Assembly: GCA_963576725.1 (NCBI GenBank)
Contig: OY755252.1
Coordinates: 47,916,140 to 47,980,139, forward strand
Reading direction: 5' to 3'
DNA length: 64,000 bases
Source of the DNA: Azorinus chamasolen
Lineage: Eukaryota > Mollusca > Bivalvia > Cardiida > Solecurtidae
Shown: positions 22,401 through 32,723 of the stretch, piece by piece
How the letters are laid out: every line of letters begins with the position of its first letter
Numbering within the stretch: the stretch's first letter is position 1
Translations under genes and position numbers: made by a program
Notes under the pieces: generated by a model
What the model was told of the DNA's origin: nothing
The model's input: the letters and a program-made list of their open reading frames with translations, nothing else
Databases searched by the model: none

Positions 22401-24862
22401 CACTAAGATATTTCCAGTCGCTCAATATGAACTGTAAACTAACAAACATATAGGAAAACAACGATTACAGCGAATGCTAGCATTAAAATAACATTAGTAT
22501 ATCATTACTTTATGAGTGCAATTGGTCTTTTCTTCATTAACAACATATTGCCCAATATCTAACTTCACGTCTATGACAAAGTAATTGATCAAGAGTTTAT
22601 ATACTACAGAGTATGATGTGTGCCAAATAAGGCAGACTGTAACGAATCGAAGTTGAAGCAAGTATCATTTTCTAACGGGAACAAGGTTGACATTTCCCCA
22701 CTGGGGATCTAACCCTCGGGTTTTTACTTCGAAACCGAACTCTAGATACTACTGAGCCATTGAGGCGGTATCATTGTTGTTTTGGGGTAGGATTATTTAC
22801 CCTTTGAAATCCATACAGCATAAGATTCATCGATACCTTTCAAGTGTTAACACACTCCCCCATATTGACGCCTGTTGTTACATCTGTAAAAGAAGTTACT
22901 TTATCCAGTCACCAGGCTTCTCTCGTGACATAATAAAGGGGGTGCAAATAAACTTAGGTTTATTAGGTTACTTCCGGTAGTGGAAGGTTTATTAGGTTAG
23001 TAGATAGGCGTAATGATTCTATAACCATGGAACTATTTTAGTTTTCTGTAAATATTCATAAACATGTTGATGGAATAGATCTAACAGATCTATTTGGTCA
23101 CCAGAAGAATTATTCAAATGAGAAAAAATAAAAATAATTGGCTACAGCTGGATTCGAACCCGCGCCTGATCCTACAAACACTAATTCTAATCTCTCTAGA
23201 GACGTCGCCCTTACCGATTACGCCACCGAGGCCACATACAAAATGACGTTGATTTATCACTTTTATTAATTTAATCCACCGCTGGCAAAACCAGTTTTTG
23301 ATAAAATCAAACCTGGAAGCAAAGATTGACAGATAAATAGTAAATGTTTTCTTTTCACTCTCATGATTATTTGATTGATAAACTCTTACAGGGGCGGTGA
23401 TAGTCATAAACCTAAATATAGCCTGTTCAGTTCCATCGATTTCTGAGTGACGTTAGGCAGAATCTAAAAATAGAAACCGAGACTACGTAACTCGAATTTG
23501 ACCAAAGAATATAGATCATGTCTGTTTGAAATAACTTATCGACCCTCGATTCAAATCATCTTATTTTTCAAATTCAACCACGTTTCCCTTCTAGTAATAC
23601 AAGTATCGAAACTATATTCCTCTGCGGTAGCTCATTAGATCTATTTACGTCTAAATGGAAGTGAAAAGGGAGGGATCCGTTGATCGAAAAACTGCATTTT
23701 CAATGTAAATTATTTCAAGAGTGTTATGAGTCTATAAAAAAAGACATTTAACTATATTGACTGGATAAATCGAATAATAGGTTAGTGCCGTAGATGGGAC
23801 GCCTTTATCCGACTCGGAGAGAAAACAGTTGAGGCTCGGCAAGCCTCGCCTCAACGTTTTCTCCCCTCGTCGGATAAAGCGTCCCATCTACGGCACTAAC
23901 CTATTATTCTCTATATCTGAAACCATTGTGATAGATAGAACATACAAAATATGTTTCATAGGAGCAAATACTATATTTTCCACAATGGTTTCAAAACTAC
24001 ACAATTCTAATTGTTTCCTTTTGTCTAGTAAGTGCTCCTTTTCGGAAGGGTAGGGTCTAAAACTAGCCTGTGAGGGACTAGGTTAATGAGTTAGCAGGAA
24101 CGTCTGTATGCCCATCCTCATATGCACAGCTTCGTTATGAACTTTACTAATAAACTGTAGTTTGGATCCTGATAAGACGCCGGGGACCTCTACTGGTGTT
24201 TAGCGTTGTACATCTTTAACAGATATGAATAATTTGCAACAGAGAAGACCCTGGTCAGACAGCTTCCAGGGTCTGCTTTGTTTGCTTATAGAACCATATA
24301 TATCCGATTCTGTAGTTTCTGTTAAGGTCAAACTTTCATGTTCTCATGTAACGTTATGACAACTCATGTATAAACATTCAAGTTGTCACCATTTCTTACA
24401 TGAATATTCATTAGATATTTATGTATAGACATTTCTTACATGAATATTCATGAGATATTTATATATAGACAAGTACTATATTTGTACTGAAGTACTGTAT
24501 ATGAATGTGTCTTCCATATAGTGCCTATAGTGGGTCCATGTACATCGCCTCCAGCTGGAAGTCCAACATCCCTTCAGACAAATGCAAGTACAATGACTGG
24601 GACAGATAACTCGATACCACAAACAACATATATACCGGTTCTGGGTCCAGTTAATGATACTGGTTATCCGGTACTTGAACCAATTGATTATCCTGGTAAT
24701 TGGTTTCCGGTACATGTACCAATTTATGATCTTGGTTATCCGGTACTTGTACCAATTAATGATACTGGTTATACAGACACCTCGGCATCACAAACAACGT
24801 CTCTGCCGACAAGCACTAGTGAAATGGAGAGTGTGGAGGACTCGTCATCGAGCCGGTGTTAA
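19450..24862 (+). CDS. Predicted secreted repeat-tailed protein (4 exons, 186 aa)
   Basis: Joining 19450-19479, 19992-20099, 22144-22225 and 24522-24862 gives one open frame of 187 codons with GT-AG introns of phase 0, 0 and 1. The product starts with a hydrophobic signal peptide (core AAILLVFVVALQSMIHA, predicted cleavage before KKSDE). A segment with five Cys follows (one in GNLCPKG, three in SCDDGEGRC and GRLKCEP, one in VGPCTS). The tail is rich in Pro, Thr and Ser, with three PVL-type repeats (PVLGPVNDTGY, PVLEPIDYPGN, PVLVPINDTGY) and N-D-T glycosylation sequons. It ends in a Ser run and a final Cys. I recognise no family. A secreted matrix, mucus or defence role is possible but not shown. 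Confidence 0.72.
19992..20099 (+). CDS. Secreted-protein gene, exon 2
   Basis: Acceptor 'gcgtttcag', then 36 codons in phase 0 and donor GAC|GTAAGT. It encodes the rest of the signal peptide (LVFVVALQSMIHA), KKSDELPDN and the GNLCPKG segment. Confidence 0.75.
20145..20300 (+). repeat. Family B MITE in intron 2 of the secreted-protein gene
   Basis: Has 'gaacctctttaaagtgaaca', 'gacaggtgaccgcttaaagc' and a decayed right half; the core palindrome is lost. Confidence 0.6.
20676..21008 (-). other. Unassigned 110-codon open frame in intron 2
   Basis: Antisense open frame with a hydrophobic start (TAMLLVLITVASQTIL) and two Cys later (RQCNSTCPYDM). There is no homology I can recognise and no paired splice sites. 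It may be chance. Confidence 0.15.
21143..21280 (+). repeat. Family C MITE in intron 2
   Basis: Starts 'agataacggtgcgtatta'; arms 'tgttgtgaccactttttaga' and 'gtaacaacatagggtttggt'. It abuts a family D element at 21284. Confidence 0.75.
21284..21518 (+). repeat. Family D MITE in intron 2
   Basis: Family D: TTAACCCATTCCCTC, then 'gacgcct..tacgcctctgta', 'gtcactttttgaaaccattg', a core 'gataaatagagcatttgctc' with its complement, 'ggtttcaaaa.acacaatt', 'gtaaatgctcctttt' and GGGAATGGGTTAA. TTAA flanks at 21284 and 21515 suggest piggyBac-type mobilisation. In this copy a 32-bp segment (gatgctcctaggtagattta) is duplicated near 21440-21480. Confidence 0.75.
22144..22225 (+). CDS. Secreted-protein gene, exon 3 with two possible donors
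   Basis: Acceptor 'tattcttctag', then SCDDGEGRCVQPG. The sequence CCTGGTAAGA occurs twice, at 22177 and 22222, giving donors at 22180|22181 and 22225|22226. Both end in phase 1, so either joins exon 4 in frame; the longer form adds 15 residues including one Cys. Confidence 0.72.
22683..22765 (-). other. tRNA-like (SINE head) sequence in intron 3
   Basis: On the minus strand, 'caatggctcagtagt' (A-box-like) and 'ggttagatcccc' (B-box-like) are about 40 bp apart. Arms are too mismatched for a functional tRNA. Confidence 0.4.
23145..23236 (-). other. tRNA-derived sequence with long variable arm (SINE or tRNA pseudogene)
   Basis: On the minus strand: GGTGGCGTAATCGGTAAG (A-box and D arm) and GCGGGTTCGAATCCAGC (B-box and T arm), about 35 bases further apart than in a normal tRNA, with a palindrome TCTCTAGAGA between. 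The acceptor ends pair poorly. Lies in intron 3. Confidence 0.5.
23772..23909. repeat. Large near-perfect palindrome (138 bp)
   Basis: 'gaataataggttagtgccgt' begins the left arm and its exact complement ends the right arm. The ~68-bp arms meet at 'ggctcggcaagcctcgcc' with only a few differences. GC-richer than its surroundings. It sits at the left edge of a family D copy, in intron 3. Confidence 0.85.
23914..24086 (+). repeat. Family D MITE, left end missing
   Basis: Core 'gaaaccattgtgatagatag' to 'ggttaatg' at 24086. The left terminus is replaced by the palindrome at 23772-23909. Confidence 0.65.
24235..24420 (+). repeat. Family A MITE, left end missing
   Basis: 'caacagagaagaccctggtc', a shortened foldback core, 'gattctgtagtttctgttaa' and 'cttacatgaatattca'. 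About 100 bp upstream of exon 4. A 52-bp piece (acatgaatattcat..agatattta) is duplicated at 24400-24470. Confidence 0.6.
24522..24862 (+). CDS. Secreted-protein gene, exon 4 (repeat tail)
   Basis: Acceptor 'cttccatatag' in phase 1; a second AG nine bases on (24531) is also in phase and would drop three residues. The exon carries 113 codons including TAA at 24860. DNA-level repeats of about 45-60 bp ('aatgatactggttatccggt' and variants) underlie the PVL-x-P repeats, so the tail grew by internal duplication. Confidence 0.72.
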
Positions 24863-25099
24863 ACCCAAACATGGCATAAAGGAACAGGGAAAACACAGAC
24901 CAAAAACAGTCTACTACACATTCTTGCAAACATAATTACATTAATACCCGAATATGGCTGTTTCACAAAATACGTTTTCATAGTTCCAACAGGTGCACAA
25001 TCTAAAACTCTAGCAAAATTTGTAGACACTGATAAAATCCTTTATGATTCGATTGACTTGTGTTTACAATAATAGAAACTATTGTGCTGTTGCATGATG

Positions 25100-25105
25100 A
25101 ATAAA
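25100..25105 (+). terminator. Polyadenylation signal of the secreted-protein gene
   Basis: AATAAA in 'gatgaataaaaaaac', 238 bp after the stop codon. It is the first canonical signal downstream. Confidence 0.6.
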
Positions 25106-25185
25106 AAAACATTCAACTTGATTTTGTTTGCCTCACCATCTACACCCCCACTCCCACCCAAACCTACCTCAGATTTGTATTAAAG

Positions 25186-25384
25186 TAAAACCACTCTAAA
25201 CAGTATTTCTAGGAGAGAATAATGTAGATACTTTTAGGCAGGTGGCTGGTTAATGCATGGTGAAACTCATACAGAACGATCCGAGCTTTCTGCATGACTT
25301 CAACCCTGCATTAAGCTGCCATCTGTTTCCAAGATCGATATTTATACCACATTTAACATGGAGTTTAGAGAGTTTTACTGTATA
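25186..25384 (+). repeat. Family B MITE
   Basis: Both ends present: 'gtaaaaccactctaaaca' and 'tttagagagttttactgta'. The core is 'cgatccgagctttctgcatg'. Confidence 0.75.
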
Positions 25385-25465
25385 TCATAAGCAAACAGAG
25401 CGTTTCAGACGGCTTCTATTGGATCTATCTAATTTGGGTCTTCTGTCTATGTAAAGGCGTGACAA
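25385..25465 (+). repeat. Family A MITE fragment
   Basis: 'cataagcaaacagagcg' to 'gggtcttctgtctatgtaaa', the core only. It follows the family B element directly. Confidence 0.5.
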
Positions 25466-25677
25466 AGGTATAATTATATGAAGATAAGAGTAAAAATCCA
25501 TGTAAAGTGAGTATCTCATCTAGATCAAAACTGTTAAAATGTAACCCTGGGTTTGCCTGTTGTAGGCTGCATGTCAACGGTCTGCACACTGGCACTTGAT
25601 CGAAAAAGACCATAGTTCTATACATAAACCACGGCATAGAGAACTAATAATGTAAAAATAGTTATATTTAAATCATT

Positions 25678-25913
25678 CCCTCATCGGTTGTTTTTAGATC
25701 CTACCTATATTTGAATACATCTACCGAAAGGGGGCATTTACTAGAGAAGAGGAAAACTTCAGAATTGTGTATTTTTTAATCTATTATGATAAATAGAGCA
25801 TATGCTCCATAGGAACAAATGCTCTGTTTATCACAATGGTTTCAGAAAGTGACTTTTCAGGAAATGAATTTTACAGAGGCGTCAATAGGCGTCAATATGA
25901 GGGAATGGGTTAG
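25678..25913 (+). repeat. Family D MITE
   Basis: TTAA at 25678 and 'gggaatgggtta' at 25911. The core palindrome 'gcatatgctccataggaac' is well kept. Confidence 0.7.
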
Positions 25914-26859
25914 CATTATAATCTATTTCGGCAAATATATTAAGGCAATTTAGCCCCAACCCTGATGACCTTTGTTTCTGGTATCGACATGGTTTAAGCA
26001 ATGATAATAAAAGATTGCAAAGCGACTTTACCAAATACCATTGAAGCTGGCACGGTTTTGGAGAAGAAGGTTGTTAATGGTTTTCTAAATAGTTAAATAA
26101 GACATTCAAGCCCAGTCCCCTCACGGTCATATGTTTTGAGATATCAACGTAAGTTATCAATTTAGGTAGGTCACTTAAACAATATTCCTTTTAAATATCG
26201 TTAGTTCTTGCCGCTGGATTTAGAAAAAAAGATATGTTTAAAGATTTATTTTGGTTTCCATGACAGCCAAGGTTCAACAAATTCCTGTAGTAGTTTTGTC
26301 AGACCATGATACTAAGACCATTTATGTATGCATTTGGGGAGAGGCCGTTTAACGCACGGACGGACTGAAAGGTGAATGGGTGGATGGACGGGCACCGAAT
26401 CACATACATGTAATATCTAATCTGAGCATACTTAGGTGTGCAAACATCCGGCAAAGAAGTAAATAGGTTAAATCCCGATTCATCTACAGCTAGGCAGTCT
26501 ATATATAGTTTCGCGAATGGCATGTGCATCGTGACATAGAAGAGTCTGAACTATAAGTCGATTTTAAAAGAATGTTTGCTATCTTTTGGAGGTTAATGTT
26601 TTATTGCAAAACAATGTAAATTTGCTTTATATCTAGAACCTAGTTCACGGTGCAGGAAATGCAGCGGTGTGATCGCCATGCGTTAGTTATAGTTCTAATA
26701 AGATCATCATACACTTTTTCAAGGGTGTCAGCAGTTTCAAAACCACGCGTTTCAGACCCGTATGTCAAAATCGGCAATACGGTATGACCAAACTAATTAA
26801 AACAAAAGTTATTTGAGTTATAGTTAACCTGCCCTATGCCGTTATTCATTTATTGACAC
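25914..26859. other. Intergenic stretch without identified features
   Basis: Short GGAC/GGAT-like tract at 26358-26392. Nothing else recognised. Confidence 0.4.
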
Positions 26860-27005
26860 GTGTGTCTTAAAAAGCAGGTCGTTGCTTAATGCAGCGCAAA
26901 GGTAATGCAGAAAAGCTCCTACCGGAGACCTGCATTTAAGCTACCACCTGCCTTACAGACCAATAATTAGACCTCCTGTTGATGGACATGTGCTGCTGTA
27001 TTTGA
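26860..27005 (+). repeat. Family B MITE
   Basis: 'aaaagcaggtcgttgcttaa', core 'gaaaagctcctaccggag', 'ttaagctaccacctgcctta'. Outer ends are decayed. Confidence 0.65.
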
Positions 27006-27367
27006 ACGCATATAAAAAGATGCACTGCTTTCGATTCCTGTTCAGTCGCGCTGTGTCTTGCATTAAGGAAGGATCAAATACTAGAAAAAAGCCACGTCAA
27101 GATAATGATACCTGCCTTTGATTTCTAGCTGTTTACTTCCAAGCTTGAAAATAGAATGCCTTTTTTGTATTGCTCCGAAGTAAAGCGTACCAATATGATC
27201 AGAACAATAATTGCTTGATCCTTGCATAGTACATATGTATTATGTTGTTTCCCAGGTATGGAGTGAGTATTTGATTCAACAACGACTTGAAAAGTTACAT
27301 GTAACCCAGCCAGCTCAGAATAGTGATTGGTCAACAGTTACTCATGTCAGTTTGATCTCCCCTTTAT

Positions 27368-27582
27368 CACTAAACCCATATTCTCCTAGGTTATTTCTAG
27401 ATACAATATCAATGAATAAATCTAATGAAAAAGGGAGCATTTACTAAAAAGGGGGATTGTTTTAGAATTGTATACGTTGAAAACATTATGAGAAATAGAT
27501 TATTTGCTCTGTTTATCACAATGGTTTCAAAAATGACTTTTACTGTGTTGTCAAAAGGCGTCCGTAGGAGGGAATGGGTTAA
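27368..27582 (-). repeat. Family D MITE
   Basis: Ends with 'gggaatgggttaa' at 27582. The left half is diverged; the core palindrome is partial. Confidence 0.6.
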
Positions 27583-27717
27583 ATACTATGGAATGACTTA
27601 TTCTTTAATTGACATGAATAATGAAAAAAGGCATTATACATGTATTATCAATGTATTAATATTCATACATAATGAAACATACATCATTAAAATTATGAAA
27701 CAACTAAATTAGCAACT

Positions 27718-27795
27718 CCAGATAAGATGCGTAAATTAAATAAATTGTTCAGGAAGAACTTGTTTATTTCCCAACCAACCCATGCAGACTGAAAA
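27718..27795 (+). repeat. Family C MITE, left half
   Basis: 'cagataagatgcgtaaatta' to 'tatttcccaaccaaccca'; the rest is absent. Confidence 0.6.
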
Positions 27796-27834
27796 CAACA
27801 CAGAAAGCTCCCCCTGCAATGCTTTCATTCTACA

Positions 27835-28069
27835 TTAACCCTTTCCTTGTACTTTTATACATTCATGTAAGAAATGAATGTTTTATAATGACATGGGCAA
27901 AATAAGTGTTGGTTTGGGTAGAAACTGTAGAGCCATATTTATTACGATTCCGTAAGCAAACAGAGCATACCCTGATCAGACAGATCATGTAGGAGCCGTC
28001 TAATCTGGGTCTACTCTGTTGTTTGCAAATGCGTGAAAATGTGCTTACATGAGGAAAATTATTAGTTAA
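27835..28069 (-). repeat. Family A MITE
   Basis: TTAA at 27835 and 28066. Contains 'tacattcatgtaagaaatga' and the core 'gatcagacagatcatgtagg'. Confidence 0.75.
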
Positions 28070-28295
28070 GCATCCACATGTGTACTAAATGCAGGAAAGT
28101 CTTTGTTTATAACAGGATGTGTTTGTGAAACACTATGCCCCGACCTTTGGATGACATTGACCGTTGACCCATGGACCAGGCAGTTGAATGCGACACATTT
28201 TCTTTGTGTGGTGAATATTTGTGCCAGGTTATTTTGAAATCCATTCACAGATAAAACAAAAAAAGGTTATCTGGACACGAAGGGACACGACATTT

Positions 28296-28342
28296 GGGAA
28301 GGACGGATGGAAGGACAGACGGACGGACGGACAGACGGAAGG
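28296..28342 (+). repeat. GGAC-type microsatellite
   Basis: 'gacggacggacggacagac' and flanking variants; a G-rich run lies at about 28396-28422. Confidence 0.85.
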
Positions 28343-28514
28343 CAGACAATGTGATTACTATATGCCCGTCGTTGGGGCATAACATGTTTCGCCCAGGGGT
28401 GGGGGGTGGGGGGGAGGGGGTTTAAAAGATAATAGCGTATTTAACAAAATGTTGCCAATTTATGTATTATGCATAAGCATTATTCTGTTGCGTTTATGTT
28501 TCAATAGGATTATT

Positions 28515-28695
28515 AATCAGAATAAGATGTGTAAATTAAAAGGTTTTCAAGAATAACTTCTTTATTTCTCCACCAAACCCAATGTTGTGTCCACTCTTTA
28601 GAATCGTCTCGAAAAGACGATTCTAAATAGTGGTCTCAACATAGAGTTTTGTGGAGAAATGACGATTTGAGTACGTGCACTTATCTGGAATGATA
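28515..28695 (+). repeat. Family C MITE, complete copy
   Basis: Starts 'cagaataagatgtgtaaatt'; arms around 'gtctcgaaaagac'; ends 'gtacgtgcacttatctg'. The best-preserved full-length C copy in the window. Confidence 0.8.
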
Positions 28696-28699
28696 TAAA

Positions 28700-29800
28700 C
28701 CAGTGTTTAACCAATTAGACATTCTCTCAAACCCAAACCTAAACCATTCTCATGACATTGGCGAATATCGAATATATGAGGTTACCGTACATATTTCAAA
28801 CACAAAAGCACCTATAAAACTATGCATGAATGTTTCAGGGATTTACAGTTTCCTTACCTGCTTATATCTTAACAATGCACTGCCATTTACTTAATAGATT
28901 ACGCTTTTTAATGCCTTTGCAAACTGAATAAGATCAGATGACTCCTGTAGTTTTCTGAAGATACTAAACAAACGCTTTGCACGTGTTTTGACTTTTCAGT
29001 AGCCATTACCAAAACAACGTTATGATGGCTAAGACTTTAATTGCATCAATTCTATTCTTTGAATGTAACTTAATTGATTAAATATTATCACAACAAAAGT
29101 AAACCAAATAAAAAGTGCTAATACTGAATCTGCTTTAATTAGGCCAAGACTGTTCAACAATAACATTTGATTGTGTCAAATAAGTCCAAGACGACCTTCA
29201 ACTTGTCTGGCAATCAAGAAAATACACTTCTGTGTCCTATCGCGCGTCTTTGCTACTGCTTTTCTGGTCAATATTGTGCGTCGCAGAGACACAACTTCCC
29301 GTTGAATGTTTGTGTTGGTTATACCAGTGCAAAGCGGTTTTGAGTAACATTGGTAACTATGCTCTATTCAAAACAGTAACTATGTGGAATTTTAATTGGA
29401 AATTTCGCCGAAATGTGAAGAAAGACTGTATATCTTATTCTACACTTTATGCAAAATCCCCTCTCTTCATGTGCTATTTTAAAAAAAAATTTATCTAATC
29501 AATATTCATAGTGTCATGTTAACATGAATAGTCATGACGTAAGCGGCCAGACTCTCTCTCAGACTCTCTATCAGACTCTCTCTCGCACATTCTAAGTTTA
29601 ATTTAACATAGGAAATACAGACAAGTTGACGTGCACTGAAAATGACCACAAGATACTGAACAAAATAAGTTGTCTGTTTTTGGTTGCGCATATGGACACT
29701 TTCTAATTGACAAGTGTGATGATAATGGACGAAACATGGATATTAAAAACTTTGCGTACCTTTAACATTAAGCGCCTCCTACCGGCAAATGCATGCTTAC
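28700..29800. other. Intergenic stretch without a supported gene
   Basis: A family A core trace lies at 28905-28960. At 29230-29370 a frame reads as a signal-like hydrophobic segment (SLLLLFWSILCVAETQ) but has no in-frame ATG and no acceptor I trust. Three 17-bp 'cagactctctctcagac' repeats lie at 29548-29590. Confidence 0.35.
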
Positions 29801-29806
29801 CACTGT

Positions 29807-29869
29807 AAACAGTTTTGATCCAGATGAGACGCTGAGTAACTCGGCGTCTCATCAGGATCCAAACTGTTT
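29807..29869. repeat. Family E foldback
   Basis: Family E: 'aaacagtttggatcctgatg', 'agacgccgagt', then the mirror 'actcggcgtct', 'catctggatccaaactgttt'. About 65 bp, nearly perfect palindrome. This copy differs at a few sites. Confidence 0.75.
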
Positions 29870-29968
29870 CTCAGCCTGATTGCATATTGGAATGTAAGAC
29901 TGATTATACATGTACTTTGAATTTTTAGTTTGCTCACTAGGCTAAAGGTTACACAATAGTAATAGTAT

Positions 29969-30185
29969 TTAATACTTTCCTTCATATAAATGTGTTTTCA
30001 CGCATTTGCAATCAGAGAAAACCGAGATAAGACGGATCCTATAGGAGGATCTGATTGCTAAATGGGATTTTAAATATCTGTTGTTTCTTTGCTGTATAAA
30101 ATGGCTACCATATTTCAACATTTTGTCCATTAATATTCAGTAGGTATTGAAATTTGAAATAAACACAGAACAGGGAAAGGGTTAA
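29969..30185 (+). repeat. Family A-like MITE with different interior
   Basis: TTAA at 29969 and GGGAAAGGGTTAA ending at 30185, and the left half matches family A. The right interior ('gggattttaaatatctgttg') does not match the other copies, so it may be a recombinant or subfamily. Confidence 0.6.
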
Positions 30186-30491
30186 CTGTACGTGTTAGCC
30201 CTTATCGTGCTGCAACTCTGGTCGGTTGCATTGTTCACTTATTTCTGATTCGTACAAGCGTTGGAGAAACGGTTCACCGAGAGTGAAACAGTTTGGATCC
30301 TGATCTTGGTCCAAGCTATTTGGAAATGAGAGTCAGACCACACTTAGCATGATAAGGGTTAAAATATTGGCATTATCATATTCAACAAGAGCTAGACACT
30401 ACAATGTTTCCATACATGTCAACTATCTATCTAAAGTATTTAAAAAATAAATCTCAACAGATAAAATATGAATACTATAATACTATTAGTT

Positions 30492-30623
30492 ACACGGTTA
30501 TTTGGCAGGGTGAACCGGCTGGTATGATCGGGTTAGCTCTCGTATTTCCTGGGGCGTTAGCCGAAGGAAATACGTGGTCTAACCCGGTCATACCAGCCCG
30601 TACACCCTGCAAAATTACCGTGT
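30492..30623. repeat. Palindrome P2 (132 bp)
   Basis: 'acacggttatttggcagggt' mirrored by 'accctgcaaaattaccgtgt', with inner arms 'ggctggtatgatcgggttag' and 'ctaacccggtcataccagcc'. The loop is about 24 bp around 'cctggggcgttagccgaagg'. Confidence 0.8.
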
Positions 30624-30701
30624 ACCTAACTAAGAAAGGAAAAAATCTTATTTTTGCTGACATTAGATCTCTAATTATATGGCGACATGACAAGGAAAAC
30701 A

Positions 30702-32051
30702 TGACGTCATCACAGAGCAAATATGACGTCGTCTCAGAGCGATTTTGAAAGAGAAATTCAAATTTCCCTTGTAAACATTTGAGTTTAAACGGTTACACGT
30801 TGTACTGAGAAGTTTATAGTGTCAAATTGAGGAACGTATGAGGAACAGTTTTTTACGTTTATTATCGATTGCTTGGTCGTAATCCATCCAGAATTAATGG
30901 AGTAAGTACGATATGAAATTTCGAATCGACGCTAACTTAAAAACAAAACGAATGACGTCACGCGTCAACTTTGAATTCTGTTTTCTCCGTGGCAGTCGAC
31001 GAATACGGTTATGTACACCCCGGCAGTTTTTGGAAAACTGACCAATCAAATTCCAAGAATTTACCCTGACTGGTAAAAGGAAGCACAATAAAAGCGTTAA
31101 TACATATAGGATATGTTACGAGTGGTTATTTTGTACATAGAGGATCTTACATGAGTGTTCATTACACATTGTTTTTTATGAAACGAGTTTACTATAATAA
31201 TATGACACGAGCTTTAGCTAAAGCTCGTGTCATATTATTATAGTAAACTCGTTTCATTACAGGAAACGAGTTTTATAAAAAACAATGTATAATGAACACG
31301 AATGTAAGATTCTTTTTATCACATTATCCTTAAAATGCAATAGAAAATAAAACAGACTAGCTGGCCGATGTTTCTGCCATTGCTTTACAAACAACGTAGT
31401 AATACAACGGACGATGCCCATGGAGTGCTATGATTGGCTAACGCTTTTTAAATGAGCGCTACGATTGGCTAACTTGCTAATTTGCATAAAAATGCAGTAG
31501 TGCAATTCTGCGAAATACGGCACTATGTTACGGCACTCCCGCATGGTAGATTGTGTGATAAACACTGATATTAAAGGAGTCTTGGAAAATATTATTAAGT
31601 GAGCCCCTGGCGAGATGAATTTAATATAAGTTTGTACGAAATGACTACGAGCATCACGTTTTATATCACATAACTTAGTTCGACTAAAATGCCGTTTTTT
31701 GACAGGTCCCGCACGTTTAGTTCCACATGACGTCGTGGTGTTTCTATATGACGTTACAATTTTTATCATGCAACGTCACGAAATACAGTCACTTCCTACT
31801 AGCATAATATTTTCCACGTCGACGCTGTATTTTGTGAGGTATAGTGCATGTGTACTGACTCCACTGGAATGCACGTTTTGTTCAGCCAATAGGAGGAAAA
31901 CAGAAGGAGGAAAAAGGCATTATTAAACATAAACATCAAATTAACATATTTGCTCACCTTTGTCTCAACTATTTGTCCATATAAAAGGATTAAATCAAGT
32001 TTGTTTATGTTGTAAAATTCGATGACGTCATTGCATGCCAACATGACGTCA
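30702..32051. promoter_or_regulatory. Cluster of TGACGTCA (CRE-like) sites
   Basis: Perfect TGACGTCA octamers lie at 30702, 30953, 32023 and 32044, with TGACGTCG at 30724 and 31728 and TGACGTTA at 31749. The octamer is the CREB/ATF consensus. Inverted CCAAT (attgg) occurs twice at 31432-31470. No gene start is visible nearby, so regulatory function is a guess; they could be part of a repeat. Confidence 0.4.
31155..31299. repeat. Palindrome P3 with a 78-bp perfect centre
   Basis: 31179-31256 is an exact 39 + 39 bp palindrome with no spacer, centred at 31217/31218 (...gctttag|ctaaagc...). Imperfect outer arms extend it to about 31155 and 31299 (gtgttcatt / aatgaacac). Confidence 0.95.
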
Positions 32052-32152
32052 CGTAATACGTACTTGCATGTATTTTCATTCAGGGGACGAAACCGCTTTA
32101 GCAATCTTTCTTTTTCTTCATTTTCTCCTTTTTTCTTGGAGTTGCATGATAA

Positions 32153-32300
32153 AAGAATTACTATGCTAGTAGTTTGGAAGTTCAGCTGTATTTTGGCTCG
32201 TCAGAAAAGTAGTTAAATGCTCGCAAAGGCTCGCATTTAACAACTTTTCTAACTCACCAAAATACAGCTGAACTTCCAAACTACTAGCATAGTAATTCTT
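32153..32300. repeat. Palindrome P4 (148 bp)
   Basis: 'aagaattactatgctagtag' mirrored exactly at the right end, with ~70-bp arms meeting at 'gctcgcaaaggctcgc'. About five mismatches, all near the centre. Confidence 0.9.
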
Positions 32301-32723
32301 ATATATTAAGCAATATACTATAGAGAAGTGTGTGATGGCTATATGTATTCGAATACACGGGAGGTTATGTGATAAATTTAAATATTGGTCGATTAAATAT
32401 ATAAGCAAATGTATATTTAAGATTTACCTCTTAGACTAAAATGACTTATATCACATGACCTTGTAGTTCGCTTTAATGTACTTTGACGCACGTGTCAACT
32501 ACAATGTTGATTAGGAATATTTTCACAAAACTTAAGCATTCTAGTAACCCCTCAGAGAGTTCCCACTAATTTTTTATATGATACCTTTAATTGTCCATAT
32601 GATATGAACGTTTTCCTCAAGTATACATTGTTAGGGGTCCGTATGTTTTCGTCTGGGGCAAATGATCAGCGGATGGAATGAAGTATCCCAGCTCTACCAA
32701 CTTTTATTACATAAATACTACCT

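Noticed and set aside
29232..29498. Secreted peptide starting near 29232
   Set aside because: The hydrophobic stretch is signal-like, but no in-frame ATG or credible acceptor precedes it.
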